Below are positions 21,990 to 31,344 of a stretch of 64,000 nucleotides of DNA, piece after piece (position 1 is the first letter of the stretch; each line of letters begins with the position of its first letter). The notes beneath the pieces were generated by a model. The model was not told the origin of the DNA. It searched no databases and was given only the letters and a program-made list of their open reading frames with translations. The position numbers were made by a program, and so were the translations under genes. The stretch is from Klebsiella sp. BIGb0138 (GTDB taxonomy: Bacteria; Pseudomonadota; Gammaproteobacteria; Enterobacterales; Enterobacteriaceae): the NCBI RefSeq assembly GCF_004342285.1, contig NZ_SMCV01000016.1, positions 21,150 to 85,149 of the forward strand. Reading direction: 5' to 3'.

Positions 21990-23178
21990 AATATTTATTT
22001 CTTTTTTGCCTCTTGTTCGAGTAGTCATAAAAGTCTACGTTGAAGATGAACAGATCTTATCTGATATTTTTCATAGGACTAGTGTGCAACGTAAGGAATT
22101 GGATTGTGGTTTGCCCCTTTTTAATGAGAGAGTTATGGGGAGGTCAACGGTTGAGCACTTACTTAATATGCTAGGTGGAAATATTAATGATAGCGTTTGG
22201 GAGTTGCTGAGCTATAACGATGGGCAGGTTGAAACTTACAATGCTATCACAGCAAGTCACTCATTAAAAGAACTGTTTTGTAGTTGCCCTAATTTAGCTT
22301 GGGCTATTATCATGAATAACTATTATGGCGTTGGATTTCATGTGGTGGAGTATTATGCGAGGATGAAAAGACGACAGCTCGCAGCTTCATTAATTGAATC
22401 CCCTCCTGAAGAGAGAGTTGTCAACCTCTTGAAAAAAACTGAGATGCTAAGTGGGCGAAAATATGAACTTGTAATGCTATCTAGATGCCTAAAAGAGTTG
22501 GAGATAGTAGAGTCTTATAAACACCGCGATAAAGTGACTATCCAAGAGCTATATTTGGCTTATCGCTATCGGATTCTGTCAGGGTCAAGATTATTAGCAA
22601 ACCTTTGCTCTGAGAAAAAAGAATTTTTACGAGAGTACAAGGTAGGAATGTGCACTCTTAGTAAAATCGTTGAGGATAGTATTCGTATCGGTGAGAATAT
22701 AGGCATTAAAGATTCTCTAAATATCATTGCCAATTGCCCTGATGGTGATTCAGTTAAATATTACCATGATAAATGGACGGTAAAGTTACGCGAAACTACA
22801 AAATTGCTACGTGATGATATTTTTCTTGATCGCCCTGCACTGATGGATTGCCCGGGTATAGTGTTTCTCTCGTCAATAAATAAATTAATTATCGAGGGTA
22901 GAGAAATGGAGCATTGCCTTGCATCTTATAAAGAAAAGGTAATGAATAAAGAAAGTTTTATTTACAAGGTTACTGCGATTACAGGAGAGAGAGTTACTCT
23001 CGAATTGGGGTTTTCTAAAGATAAGTATTTCATAAAACAAGCGAAAGGTTTTCGAAATGCTGAGCCATCTAACCCTCTGCGAGTGTTTTATAACACATGG
23101 CTTACTAACGAAAATGAAAGGCTTAAGCTAATAGCTGAAGAAGGCAGGCTCGCCCAGAATGTTTCAATGAGAGCCTAA
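21964..23178 (+). CDS. PcfJ-domain protein (accessory cassette between S and V)
   Basis: This 404-residue protein carries a PcfJ-like C-terminal domain from about residue 300: KLIIEGREMEHCLASYKEKV, then FIYKVTAITGERVTLELGF, FIKQAKGFRNAEPSNPL. The invariant HC pair is present. The N-terminal 300 residues are helical and unlike anything I recognise. PcfJ proteins are found on plasmids and mobile elements and their activity is not established. The ATG at 21964 has GAAGGCGG before it and lies inside the upstream gene's end. The gene is AT-rich, and the Ogr site for gpV lies just after it. A conversion or anti-phage role is inference. Confidence 0.75.
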   Translation: MKIYLLKNKIFISFLPLVRVVIKVYVEDEQILSDIFHRTSVQRKELDCGLPLFNERVMGRSTVEHLLNMLGGNINDSVWELLSYNDGQVETYNAITASHSLKELFCSCPNLAWAIIMNNYYGVGFHVVEYYARMKRRQLAASLIESPPEERVVNLLKKTEMLSGRKYELVMLSRCLKELEIVESYKHRDKVTIQELYLAYRYRILSGSRLLANLCSEKKEFLREYKVGMCTLSKIVEDSIRIGENIGIKDSLNIIANCPDGDSVKYYHDKWTVKLRETTKLLRDDIFLDRPALMDCPGIVFLSSINKLIIEGREMEHCLASYKEKVMNKESFIYKVTAITGERVTLELGFSKDKYFIKQAKGFRNAEPSNPLRVFYNTWLTNENERLKLIAEEGRLAQNVSMRA

Positions 23179-23187
23179 CTCATACAT

Positions 23188-23205
23188 TGTATCTTAGATA
23201 GTACA
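23188..23205 (+). promoter_or_regulatory. Ogr-binding site of the V late promoter
   Basis: TGT-ATCTTAGATAGT-ACA is an exact TGT-N12-ACA dyad 46 bases before gpV, where P2 has its V promoter. It lies between the accessory cassette and V, so the cassette is upstream of this promoter. Confidence 0.75.
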
Positions 23206-23251
23206 AGCTACGTCCCTCCCTTAGAGTTGTGAGTTCAGACATTATTCATGC

Positions 23252-23824
23252 ATGAACGCACAACTCACAGAAATAATGCGCCTTATCACCAATCTGATCC
23301 GCACCGGCATAGTGACCGAAGTGGACCGGGACGGCTGGCTGTGCCGGGTGAAAACAGGCGACCTCGAAACCAACTGGATTAACTGGCTGACCTACCGCGC
23401 CGGTAAATCCCGCACCTGGTGGTGTCCGTCGCCGGGGGAGCAGGTGGTGCTGTTCAGTCTGGGCGGCAATCTGGAAACAGCGTTTGCGCTTCCGGCCATC
23501 TACTCCGATGCGTGCCCGCCGCCGTCAGACTCTGAAAGCGCGGATGTGACCGCATACGAGGATGGCGGCTGGTTCGAATACGACCCGGCCACCGGGCGCT
23601 GGATTATCCGGGGTGTTAAAGCCGTGCTTATCGAATCCTCGCAGCTGGTTTCCTGCAAAACAGGGGAGTTTGTGATCGAGGCTGACACGACCCGTATTAA
23701 CAGCAGCGTGATCCTGAATGGCGATGTGACCCATGGCGGCGGGGAAATGACCTCAAACGGCATTGTGGCCGATAAGCATAAACACCCTGGCGACAGTGGC
23801 GGGACGACGGGAGGCCCAATTTGA
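23252..23824 (+). CDS. V: Baseplate central spike (P2 gpV)
   Basis: This 190-residue protein is the P2 gpV spike at the tail tip that punctures the outer membrane. RTGIVTEVDRDGWLCRVKTGDLETNWINWLTYRAGKSRTWWCPSPGEQV is the OB-fold domain; the C-terminal part (KHKHPGDSGGTTGGP) contains the HxH that binds iron at the spike apex. P2 gpV is 211 residues. It is the first gene of the baseplate operon; its stop overlaps gpW. Confidence 0.95.
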   Translation: MNAQLTEIMRLITNLIRTGIVTEVDRDGWLCRVKTGDLETNWINWLTYRAGKSRTWWCPSPGEQVVLFSLGGNLETAFALPAIYSDACPPPSDSESADVTAYEDGGWFEYDPATGRWIIRGVKAVLIESSQLVSCKTGEFVIEADTTRINSSVILNGDVTHGGGEMTSNGIVADKHKHPGDSGGTTGGPI

Positions 23825-24183
23825 CGCTCTATATCGGGATGAATCGCGAGACCGGCAAGGCCATTACGGAAACCGACCACCTGCGCCAGTCCGTGCGGGA
23901 TATTTTGCTGACGCCGCAGGGCAGTCGCCTTGCCCGCCGGGAATACGGTTCCCTGCTGTCCGCGCTGATTGACCAGCCGCAAAACCCGGCGCTGCGACTG
24001 CAGATCATGGCGGCGGTGTACGTCGCGTTGCAGCGGTGGGAGCCGCGGCTACAGCTCGACACCATCACGATTAACAGCAGCAGCATGGATGGCGCAATGG
24101 TGATTGAGCTGGCAGGCCAGCGCAATGACGGCGTGCCGGTTTCCCTTTCCGTATCGACAGGAGCAGCCAATGGCAGTTATTGA
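23821..24183 (+). CDS. W: Baseplate protein (P2 gpW)
   Basis: This 120-residue protein is the gp25-like baseplate wedge protein of P2. HLRQSVRDILLTPQGSRLARREYGSLLSALIDQP is the conserved core. The TTG at 23821 gives MTLYIGMNRETGK, which lines up with the known N-terminus of P2 gpW, although an internal ATG at 23839 exists. It overlaps gpV and gpJ, consistent with translational coupling. Confidence 0.93.
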   Translation: MTLYIGMNRETGKAITETDHLRQSVRDILLTPQGSRLARREYGSLLSALIDQPQNPALRLQIMAAVYVALQRWEPRLQLDTITINSSSMDGAMVIELAGQRNDGVPVSLSVSTGAANGSY

Positions 24184-25078
24184 CCTTTCCCAGCTGCCGC
24201 CACCGCAAATCGTGGATGAGCCGGATTTTGAAACCCTGCTGACAGAGCGTAAGGCGGAATTTGTCGCGCTCTATCCGGCAGAAGAGCAGAAAGCCGTGGC
24301 CCGTACCTTAACGCTTGAGTCAGAGCCGATCGTAAAAACGCTGCAGGAAAACGTGTACCGGGAGCTGCTGCTGCGCCAGCGGATTAACGAGGCGGCACGG
24401 GCCGTCATGGTGGCTTATTCCGGCAGTGATGACCTGGATAATTTAGGCGCTAACAATAACGTGCAGCGGCGGGTGATCACCCCCGCAGACGATACCACCA
24501 CGCCACCGACTGAGGCGGAAATGGAATCGGACGCGGATTATCGCCAGCGCATCCCGGCGGCCTTTGAGGGGATGAGCGTTGCCGGTCCCATCGGCGCGTA
24601 TGAATATCACGCCCTTAGCTCGGATGGCCGGGTGGCCGATGCCTCGGCGTTCAGTCCGTCCCCGGCGGAAGTGGTGGTGACGGTACTGGCCCGCGACGGT
24701 GATGGCACCGCGCCGGATGATTTGCTGCAGGTGGTCGGGGATGCCCTGAATGATGAGACCGTGCGCCCTGTAGCGGACCGGGTGAGCGTTCGATCTGCTG
24801 AGGTTGTCAATTATTCGGTTGAGGCTGTTTTGTTTGTCTATCCAGGTCCGGCCGTAGAACCTATTCTCGCCGCTGCTAAGGCGCAGCTGGCGGCATATAT
24901 CAGCGAGCAGCGTCGTTTGGGGCGTGACATTCGCTTGTCAGCGCTATACGCGGCCCTGCATGTGCCAGGCGTTCAGCGTGTCGAGCTGCAGCAGCCGCTG
25001 GCCGATGTTGTTCTGGACAGAACGCAGGCCGCATTTTGCCTCGGTTTTAACGTTGTGATCGGCGGATCTGATGAATAA
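24170..25078 (+). CDS. J: Baseplate protein (P2 gpJ)
   Basis: This 302-residue protein is the P2 gpJ baseplate protein, a structural part of the wedge. MAVIDLSQLPPPQIVDEPDFETLLTERK is the family start, so the ATG at 24170 is chosen over earlier in-frame codons. YRELLLRQRINEAARAVMVAYS and ADYRQRIPAAFEGMSVAGPIGAYEYHA are conserved. Length equals that of P2 gpJ (302). Confidence 0.94.
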   Translation: MAVIDLSQLPPPQIVDEPDFETLLTERKAEFVALYPAEEQKAVARTLTLESEPIVKTLQENVYRELLLRQRINEAARAVMVAYSGSDDLDNLGANNNVQRRVITPADDTTTPPTEAEMESDADYRQRIPAAFEGMSVAGPIGAYEYHALSSDGRVADASAFSPSPAEVVVTVLARDGDGTAPDDLLQVVGDALNDETVRPVADRVSVRSAEVVNYSVEAVLFVYPGPAVEPILAAAKAQLAAYISEQRRLGRDIRLSALYAALHVPGVQRVELQQPLADVVLDRTQAAFCLGFNVVIGGSDE

Positions 25079-25688
25079 CAGCCTCCTGCCGCCGGGATCG
25101 TCCGCGCTGGAGCGCAGGCTGGCGCAAGCCTGTTCTGGAATCAGCGATTTAAACGTGCCGCTGCGCGATCTGTGGAACCCGTGGAAATGCCCGGCAAAGT
25201 TCCTGCCCTATCTGGCCTGGGCTTTTTCTGTGGACCGCTATGAGGAAACCTGGACGGAAAACGCAAAGCGGCAGGCTGTCAGTGATGCGTTCTGGATCCA
25301 TCAGCGCAAGGGGACTGTGGCTGCAGTTAAGCGTGTGATCGAGGGGTTTGGTTACTCAATGGCCCTTGATGAGTGGTGGGAAGTTGCAGACCCGGCAGGG
25401 ACATTCCGGCTTTCAGTTGATTTAAACGAAATTGGTATTACTGAGGCCATGCTCAAAGAGCTTGAGCGGCTGATTAATGAAACAAAACCCGTTAGTCGTC
25501 ATCTTGCCAGGCTGGATGTTATTTCCAGAACGTCGGGGAACATATATATGGGGGCGGCATTATATACCGGGGATATTGTAACGATTTACCCGCCGGATTA
25601 TCAGGCCGACGACAGCCTGCACTATAACGGCCTGGTGAGTTTTGACGGTAATTATTTATTTTCAGGTGAAGACGATGGCAATAATTAA
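25071..25688 (+). CDS. I: Baseplate/tail protein (P2 gpI)
   Basis: This 205-residue protein is P2 gpI, a baseplate protein that links to tail fibres. LPPGSSALERRLAQACSGISDLNVPLRDLWNPWKCPAKFLPYLAWAFSVDRYEE is the conserved N-terminus. P2 gpI is 176 residues; the extra C-terminal part (YTGDIVTIYPPDYQADDSLHYNGLVSF) may match the tailspike that follows. It overlaps the tailspike gene by 14 bases. Confidence 0.92.
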   Translation: MNNSLLPPGSSALERRLAQACSGISDLNVPLRDLWNPWKCPAKFLPYLAWAFSVDRYEETWTENAKRQAVSDAFWIHQRKGTVAAVKRVIEGFGYSMALDEWWEVADPAGTFRLSVDLNEIGITEAMLKELERLINETKPVSRHLARLDVISRTSGNIYMGAALYTGDIVTIYPPDYQADDSLHYNGLVSFDGNYLFSGEDDGNN

Positions 25689-27939
25689 CGAAACGCCACA
25701 GTGGGAAGAGAATATCAATCTCATTGCCAGGGCGGATAAAGTGGAGGGCGGACGCGACGGGGTTGCAAACGCCCCCACCCGCCAGCTGGCAAACCGTACG
25801 GCATTCCTGAAAGACGAAACCGAAAAGCTGAAAGACGCCGATGAAAAGAACGTGAAAATCGCGGTGGATTTCCTGACGGGCGGCCAGCTTGATACGGTGC
25901 GCGATGAAATCGTCCACGGTAATTACCGGATGGTCTGGACCGGCGCGTTTCCTAAACTGGTTCCACCTGGCAGCACCCCGGAATCCACAGGGGGGATTGG
26001 TGGCGGCAGTTGGGCCTATACCTCCGATGCGCCGTTAAGGGACGATATAAGCGCCCCGGACGGGGCCGGTTCAGGTATCAGTATCTGGGATGCGAACTAC
26101 AACAAATATAAAAAAATTTCGGTCGGAAAAACACTGGAGAATCTGTTTCGTCACGGGCAGGTGCTGGAGTGGTATTACGACAAATACGGCGACTGGAATG
26201 AAGCGCACCTGCAATCTCAGGTCAATGTTTACCGCCGGAACCTTTCCTCCCAGATTCAGGCCCCAAAAGGGAGAGTCATCCTTTCGGAACCATTATGGCA
26301 CGGTCCTGCGTTGGGGGATTTAATTCACGAACGATTCCCGGAGCTGAATTTTTATAACCCCGAAACCGGGCGTTATGCCGGTGTGTGGGATTTTATTCTG
26401 GTCGGGGCATATTGCCGGTCGAGCGATATTACCGGTGTGGATACCAAAGGCACGCAGTTTATTTTACAGGTGGACGACCTGAATGATACCCGCTGGAAAG
26501 ACTTTGGCATTATTCATGCGGCACCGAAAGAAATTGACCAGCGCAGGCGGACGGCGGCGGTTCTGAAAAACTGGCCCGGGAACGTACATCTGCGCAATTT
26601 TAACGTTGCAGGGCAAACCCGTAACGGCGAAATTGCGCCGTGGATGCATGGTATCTATTCCTATAAATCCGGCAAAAACCTGATTAGCGGTATTAACGTA
26701 GCGGGCGTCTGGGGCGGGGGCATTATCCTGGACTGGGCCTTTGAGCCTATCGTTGAAAACAGCCTCGCTATCGGCTGCGGCCGTATGGTTCGCCGTGATT
26801 ATTATGCGCGTGGCCTGGTTGATGCTGACTACATGCTCTATGCGCCATTTCAGACGATGTTTTCACCGTCGGGCATTGTAGGCGATAACACTAACTTTGT
26901 GCGCGTAACAGACTGTCATTTTGAGGATAACCTGGTCGCCGCCGACGCCATCATAGGCGGCAGTGCGTCGCCGGTCTGGTTCACGCGCAAACACTATGAG
27001 TGTGCCACTACCCCGGCGTCATCGGCGGCTAACACGAAAAAAACGGCGCTGGCGGTCGGCGGGTATGGTGTCCGCTATCTGGGGCGTGACTCAGAAGACG
27101 ATTTTGACGATACGGCGCCAACAGTCACACCTGGTGCCGGGCAGGGTAACGTCATATGGGAGGGCGGGGCCATGTATTCAAACACGTATGAATATCTGGC
27201 GCAGCTGGCGGGCTCAGGAACACTCACAATTAACAATAACCTGCAACCAAATACCAGTAACGTGCGGCTGCGCACCAGCGGTACGGGGGCGGCTTTACGT
27301 GGCGTTAACAGTAAATTTGGCAACATTTCACTCTCCGGCGGGAACTCAAACCCAAATCCGCTGGTTCTGGATTCCTGCGAAACCGGCGTTATCTCTATGT
27401 CCTACACGCACCCGGCACGTCTCAAAAACGTGCAGGCTGGCGGGCTGGTTGTGACGAATCCGTACGACACCGCTGATACGCCGTGGCTGATTGATGGTTC
27501 GTTTGGGTTTATCAATACGCCGGTCCTGCATAAAGTCCAGGGGACAGTGACGCTGACGTCCAAAACGATACCGTCAGCTTTCCGTGCGGCAAAAGGCCGG
27601 TTGCGCCTGGCGCATTATGCCTATTTCGCGGAGAAGCTGCTCGCACCGCTACAAACGTCTGTACACGAGACTTCGCTGGAGGTGACCGCCGGTCAGAACG
27701 CGGCGGCTCTGCTTCAGGAGGGCCGGTATCTCTATCCGCCAGAAGCAACAAAAGCGCTGACAGGGCTTCCTGTTGACGGGCGTTCAGTGCTGGATGTCGT
27801 CAACGAAACGCCAGCGGCGTATGTTGAGCAGGTTTGTACCGGCGTTAACGCGGGCAACCTGGCGAAATATAACCGCATTATTCCGTACAACGATGGTGTT
27901 TACGGGACGCCAACGGCCTGGGCGAAGCTGACAAACTGA
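25675..27939 (+). CDS. Large tailspike, candidate capsule depolymerase
   Basis: This 754-residue tailspike starts MAIINETPQWEENINLIARA, an anchor motif seen in tail proteins. WAYTSDAPLRDDISAPDGAGSG resembles the second N-terminal domain in Klebsiella phage spikes. The centre (LVGAYCRSSDITGVDTKG... GIYSYKSGKNLISGINVAGVWGG) suggests a right-handed beta-helix, and a C-terminal domain follows (VLDVVNETPAAYVEQVCTG). Such spikes usually cleave capsule or O-antigen, but specificity cannot be read here. It lies between I and H, where P2 has no such gene. The ATG at 25675 overlaps gpI. Confidence 0.72.
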   Translation: MAIINETPQWEENINLIARADKVEGGRDGVANAPTRQLANRTAFLKDETEKLKDADEKNVKIAVDFLTGGQLDTVRDEIVHGNYRMVWTGAFPKLVPPGSTPESTGGIGGGSWAYTSDAPLRDDISAPDGAGSGISIWDANYNKYKKISVGKTLENLFRHGQVLEWYYDKYGDWNEAHLQSQVNVYRRNLSSQIQAPKGRVILSEPLWHGPALGDLIHERFPELNFYNPETGRYAGVWDFILVGAYCRSSDITGVDTKGTQFILQVDDLNDTRWKDFGIIHAAPKEIDQRRRTAAVLKNWPGNVHLRNFNVAGQTRNGEIAPWMHGIYSYKSGKNLISGINVAGVWGGGIILDWAFEPIVENSLAIGCGRMVRRDYYARGLVDADYMLYAPFQTMFSPSGIVGDNTNFVRVTDCHFEDNLVAADAIIGGSASPVWFTRKHYECATTPASSAANTKKTALAVGGYGVRYLGRDSEDDFDDTAPTVTPGAGQGNVIWEGGAMYSNTYEYLAQLAGSGTLTINNNLQPNTSNVRLRTSGTGAALRGVNSKFGNISLSGGNSNPNPLVLDSCETGVISMSYTHPARLKNVQAGGLVVTNPYDTADTPWLIDGSFGFINTPVLHKVQGTVTLTSKTIPSAFRAAKGRLRLAHYAYFAEKLLAPLQTSVHETSLEVTAGQNAAALLQEGRYLYPPEATKALTGLPVDGRSVLDVVNETPAAYVEQVCTGVNAGNLAKYNRIIPYNDGVYGTPTAWAKLTN

Positions 27940-27954
27940 TATGAGGAAAAAACG

Positions 27955-28239
27955 ATGAGTTTTACGTTAACGAAGGTGCTCCGCGTCAATCGTTCCTACC
28001 CGGATTTACTGCTGGAGGTCGCGGACGGTACGGAAGAGGTCAGCATTACCTACGAGGTGACCACGGTGGAGCTGAACGGGAATACAGGCAAGGCCGGATA
28101 CACGGTCAGCGTGGGGGATGCCAGGCCAGGCATGACGCGGAGTTTTGATTTTACCTATAGCGGGAACGGGAACCCCACAGCGGAGGCGGAGTCCCGACTA
28201 AACGAGGCGGTCTCCCCGCTGGCAGTCATTACCGTATGA
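27955..28239 (+). CDS. Small protein linked to the tailspike
   Basis: This 94-residue protein follows the tailspike by 15 bases with a good ribosome binding site (GAGGAAAA). MSFTLTKVLRVNRSYPDLLLEVADGTEEVSITYEV and YTVSVGDARPGMTRSFDFTYSG suggest a beta-sandwich. It could be a spike chaperone or a small structural protein. I do not recognise a family, and it is absent from P2. Confidence 0.6.
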   Translation: MSFTLTKVLRVNRSYPDLLLEVADGTEEVSITYEVTTVELNGNTGKAGYTVSVGDARPGMTRSFDFTYSGNGNPTAEAESRLNEAVSPLAVITV

Positions 28240-28281
28240 ATCTGGCCCGGTAACAAAGAAAAAAGTAAAGGCAGGTAAGGC

Positions 28282-29445
28282 GTGGAAAATAAAAAATTCA
28301 TCTCAATAATCACTGCCGCCGGGCTGGAAAAGTTCGCGGCGGCGGCGCTGTCCGGGGAGCCTGCCGGAATTTCTGTGATGGCGGTAGGGGATGGCGGAGG
28401 CGTCCTGCCTGCCCCCTCTCCTGAGCAGACCGCGCTCATCAGTGAGACATATCGTGCTCCCCTGAATCGCCTGGATATCAGCGACGATGCAGCCAACGTG
28501 ATAGAGGCGGAAATGATTATACCGCCGCAGGCCGGTGGTTTTACGATGCGCGAGGCCGCGCTGTTTGATGATGAGGGCGTGTGCCTGGCCGTCGCCAGTA
28601 TGCCGGAAACCTATAAACCGGTACTGAGCCAGGGGGCCGGGCGGTTCAGTGTCATCAGAATGCAGCTGGCCGTTGCCAGCACCGCCGATATACAGCTGAT
28701 TAATGACCCCGGCGTGACACTGGCGACCATCGAAAATGTGATTAATGCCGGTAATGCGGCGAAAGACTATGCCGATGATGCGCTGAGCGACCATGAGCTG
28801 TCACGCAATCACCCGGACGCCACGACAGAACTGAAAGGATTTACGCGTCTCAGCAATGCCACCGATAGCGATAAGCAAGACCGCGCCGCCACGCCGCTGG
28901 CGGTAAAAGCCGCGATAACGCAGGCTATCCGTGCGGCCTGGGAGCTGGATAACCCGGTCGGGACAACGAGGTTTTTTAATCAGAACCTGAACCCCAATGA
29001 AAACTGGCCGTGGTCGCAGTGGGTTTATACCGGCGAAAATAAAACGATCCGCGTCGGCAAGGCTGACGGCTCGAACGTCGGTACGACAGGCGGCAGTGAT
29101 ACCGTCACGCTCCAGCGTACCAACCTGCCGAAAGTGCAGATCAGCGTTTCAGGGAAGACCAGCGAGCAGGAGGAGCAAAGGCTACAGACTGAAGACGGCG
29201 GCGAACATGATCATGATGGTGTCCCCAGCAGAGAGGACCCGTGGGAGATTGGCGGCGATATCAGCCAGCTTTTTAACCCGGCGCATACGGGTAAAACGGA
29301 TAAGGCGCAGGCCCATAAACACGCGGTTGTGATACCGCCGCATCGCCACGACATCACCGGTAAAACTGACAATCTCGGTGATGGCCAGTCAATCAGCGTG
29401 GTCGAGGCTCACACTCTGCTGATGTGCTGGAGCCGCGTTGCCTGA
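28282..29445 (+). CDS. H: Tail fibre (P2 gpH-like)
   Basis: This 387-residue fibre has the P2 gpH N-terminus: FISIITAAGLEKFAAAAL, ISVMAVGDGGGVLPAPSPEQT, YRAPLNRLDI, GFTMREAALFDDEGVCLAVA. A phage tail repeat (HELSRNHPDATTELKGFTRLSNATDSD) follows, then a collar-type C-terminus with His-rich strands (GEHDHDGVP, HKHAVVIPPHRHDITGK). P2 gpH is 669 residues, so the shaft is shorter here. A GTG at 28282 starts it. No tail-fibre assembly chaperone (gpG) follows, unlike P2. Confidence 0.87.
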   Translation: MENKKFISIITAAGLEKFAAAALSGEPAGISVMAVGDGGGVLPAPSPEQTALISETYRAPLNRLDISDDAANVIEAEMIIPPQAGGFTMREAALFDDEGVCLAVASMPETYKPVLSQGAGRFSVIRMQLAVASTADIQLINDPGVTLATIENVINAGNAAKDYADDALSDHELSRNHPDATTELKGFTRLSNATDSDKQDRAATPLAVKAAITQAIRAAWELDNPVGTTRFFNQNLNPNENWPWSQWVYTGENKTIRVGKADGSNVGTTGGSDTVTLQRTNLPKVQISVSGKTSEQEEQRLQTEDGGEHDHDGVPSREDPWEIGGDISQLFNPAHTGKTDKAQAHKHAVVIPPHRHDITGKTDNLGDGQSISVVEAHTLLMCWSRVA

Positions 29446-29471
29446 ATCGCCTGGTAAACCACTGACCAAAT

Positions 29472-29495
29472 CAGCCCCTGAATGGGGCTTTTTTT
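29472..29495 (+). terminator. Rho-independent terminator after gene H
   Basis: AGCCCCTGAATGGGGCT followed by seven T bases ends the V-H operon before the FI promoter. Confidence 0.85.
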
Positions 29496-29506
29496 CTGCC
29501 TGCGGT

Positions 29507-29524
29507 TGTATCAACCACGGTACA
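29507..29524 (+). promoter_or_regulatory. Ogr-binding site of the F late promoter
   Basis: TGT-ATCAACCACGGT-ACA is a TGT-N12-ACA dyad 71 bases before the FI ATG, right after the terminator of the previous operon, where P2 has its F promoter. Confidence 0.75.
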
Positions 29525-29594
29525 ACGGGCATCAACGGCTTGCGGTGAATGATTTCCCTACCATGGGTGAACCCCTAAACAGGAGATTCATTCC

Positions 29595-30767
29595 ATGGCG
29601 CAAGACTACCACCACGGCGTGCGCGTTGTAGAAGTTAACGACGGCACCCGCTCTATCACGACGGTGAGCACGGCGATCGTGGGCATGGTGTGCACCGGCG
29701 ATGATGCCGATGCCTCCGTGTTCCCGCTCAATAAGCCGGTATTGCTTACCGATGTACTGACCGCCAGCGGCAAAGCGGGCGAGTCCGGCACGCTGGCCCG
29801 CTCACTGGACGCGATCGCAGACCAGGCAAAACCTGTCACCGTAGTGGTGCGCGTTGCCCAGGGCGAAACCGAAGCGGAAACCACCGCAAACATCATCGGC
29901 GGCGTGACCGCCGACGGCAAGAAAACCGGCATGAAGGCGCTGCTTTCGGCGCAGTCGCAGCTGGGCGTGAAGCCGCGCATTCTCGGCGTGCCGGGGCATG
30001 ATACGCAGGCCGTATCCACTGAGCTGCTGAGCGTGGCGCAGAGCCTGCGGGCCTTTGCGTATATGTCAGCTTACGGCTGTAAAACCGTGGCAGAGGCGAT
30101 CACCTACCGTGACAACTTCAGCCAGCGTGAAGGGATGGTGATTTGGCCTGACTTCATCAACTTTGACACGGTACTGCAGGCGGATGCGACAGCCTACGCC
30201 ACCGCCCGTGCCCTTGGCCTGCGCGCCAAAATCGACGAGCAAACCGGCTGGCACAAAACCCTGTCTAACGTGGGCGTGAATGGCGTAACCGGCTTGTCTG
30301 CGGATGTGTTCTGGGATCTGCAGGACCCGGCAACCGATGCCGGACTGCTGAACCAGAATGACGTCACCACCTTGATCCGCAAGGATGGTTTCCGCTTCTG
30401 GGGTTCCCGCTGCCTGAGCGATGACCCGCTGTTCCAGTTTGAGAACTACACCCGCACCGCACAAGTGCTGGCTGACACTATGGCAGAAGGCCATATGTGG
30501 GCGGTGGACATGCCGCTTAACCCGTCGCTGGCCCGCGACATTATCGAAGGTATCCGCGCCAAAATGCGCAGCCTGGTGAATCAGGGCTACCTCATCGGCG
30601 GTGATTGCTGGATTGATGACAGCGTTAACGACAAAGACACCCTGAAGGCCGGGAAGCTCTGGATCGACTACGACTACACGCCAGTGCCGCCACTGGAAAA
30701 CCTGATGCTGCGCCAGCGCATCACTGACCGTTACCTGGTGGATTTCACCACCCGCGTAAGCGCATAA
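29595..30767 (+). CDS. FI: Tail sheath protein (P2 gpFI)
   Basis: This 390-residue protein forms the contractile sheath. [35 protein letters not shown] and the central [50 protein letters not shown] are the P2 sheath signature, with the C-terminal [21 protein letters not shown]2 FI is 396 residues. First gene of the FI-D operon. Confidence 0.96.
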   Translation: MAQDYHHGVRVVEVNDGTRSITTVSTAIVGMVCTGDDADASVFPLNKPVLLTDVLTASGKAGESGTLARSLDAIADQAKPVTVVVRVAQGETEAETTANIIGGVTADGKKTGMKALLSAQSQLGVKPRILGVPGHDTQAVSTELLSVAQSLRAFAYMSAYGCKTVAEAITYRDNFSQREGMVIWPDFINFDTVLQADATAYATARALGLRAKIDEQTGWHKTLSNVGVNGVTGLSADVFWDLQDPATDAGLLNQNDVTTLIRKDGFRFWGSRCLSDDPLFQFENYTRTAQVLADTMAEGHMWAVDMPLNPSLARDIIEGIRAKMRSLVNQGYLIGGDCWIDDSVNDKDTLKAGKLWIDYDYTPVPPLENLMLRQRITDRYLVDFTTRVSA

Positions 30768-30776
30768 GGGGGACCC

Positions 30777-31292
30777 ATGGCCTTACCACGTAAGCTAAAA
30801 CACCTGAACATCTTCAACGCCGGTAACAGCTGGATGGGCATTGCTGAATCCGTCACCCTGCCGAAATTTTCCCGCAAGCTTGAGAACTATCGCGGCGGCG
30901 GTATGCCCGGTTCAGTCGGTATCGATCTGGGGCTGGATGATGGCGCACTGGATACGGAAATGACCATCGGCGGTACTGAGGCGCTGCTGTTTAAACAGAT
31001 GGGTAAAGCCACGGTTGACGGGGTGCAGATGCGCTTCACCGGCTCTATCCAGCGCGATGACACCGGCGAGGTGCAGGCCGTTGAGCTGGTTGTACGCGGA
31101 CGCCACAAAGAGGTGGATTCAGGCGAGTGGAAAACCGGCGAGAGTAATACAACAAAAGTCAGCAGCGTTAACAGCTATGCGAAGCTGACGATTAACGGCG
31201 AAGTGCTCTATGAGGTCGATGTGATCAACATGATTGAAATTGTTGATGGCGTTGACCTGATGGAAGAGCACCGCAACGCCATCGGCCTTTAA
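30777..31292 (+). CDS. FII: Tail tube protein (P2 gpFII)
   Basis: This 171-residue protein polymerises into the tail tube inside the sheath. MALPRKLKHLNIFNAGNSWMGIAESVTLPKFSRKLENYRGGGMPG is the conserved start, and the length equals P2 FII (172). It follows FI by 9 bases. Confidence 0.96.
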   Translation: MALPRKLKHLNIFNAGNSWMGIAESVTLPKFSRKLENYRGGGMPGSVGIDLGLDDGALDTEMTIGGTEALLFKQMGKATVDGVQMRFTGSIQRDDTGEVQAVELVVRGRHKEVDSGEWKTGESNTTKVSSVNSYAKLTINGEVLYEVDVINMIEIVDGVDLMEEHRNAIGL

Positions 31293-31344
31293 TGCAGCAC
31301 TGGCGCGGACCACCTCGCCAGCCTCCCCATAACAGGAAAAGAGC

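Noticed and set aside
21964..23178. Idea that the PcfJ gene is a retron or reverse transcriptase
   Set aside because: No YxDD motif or RT blocks; the recognisable part is the PcfJ domain only.
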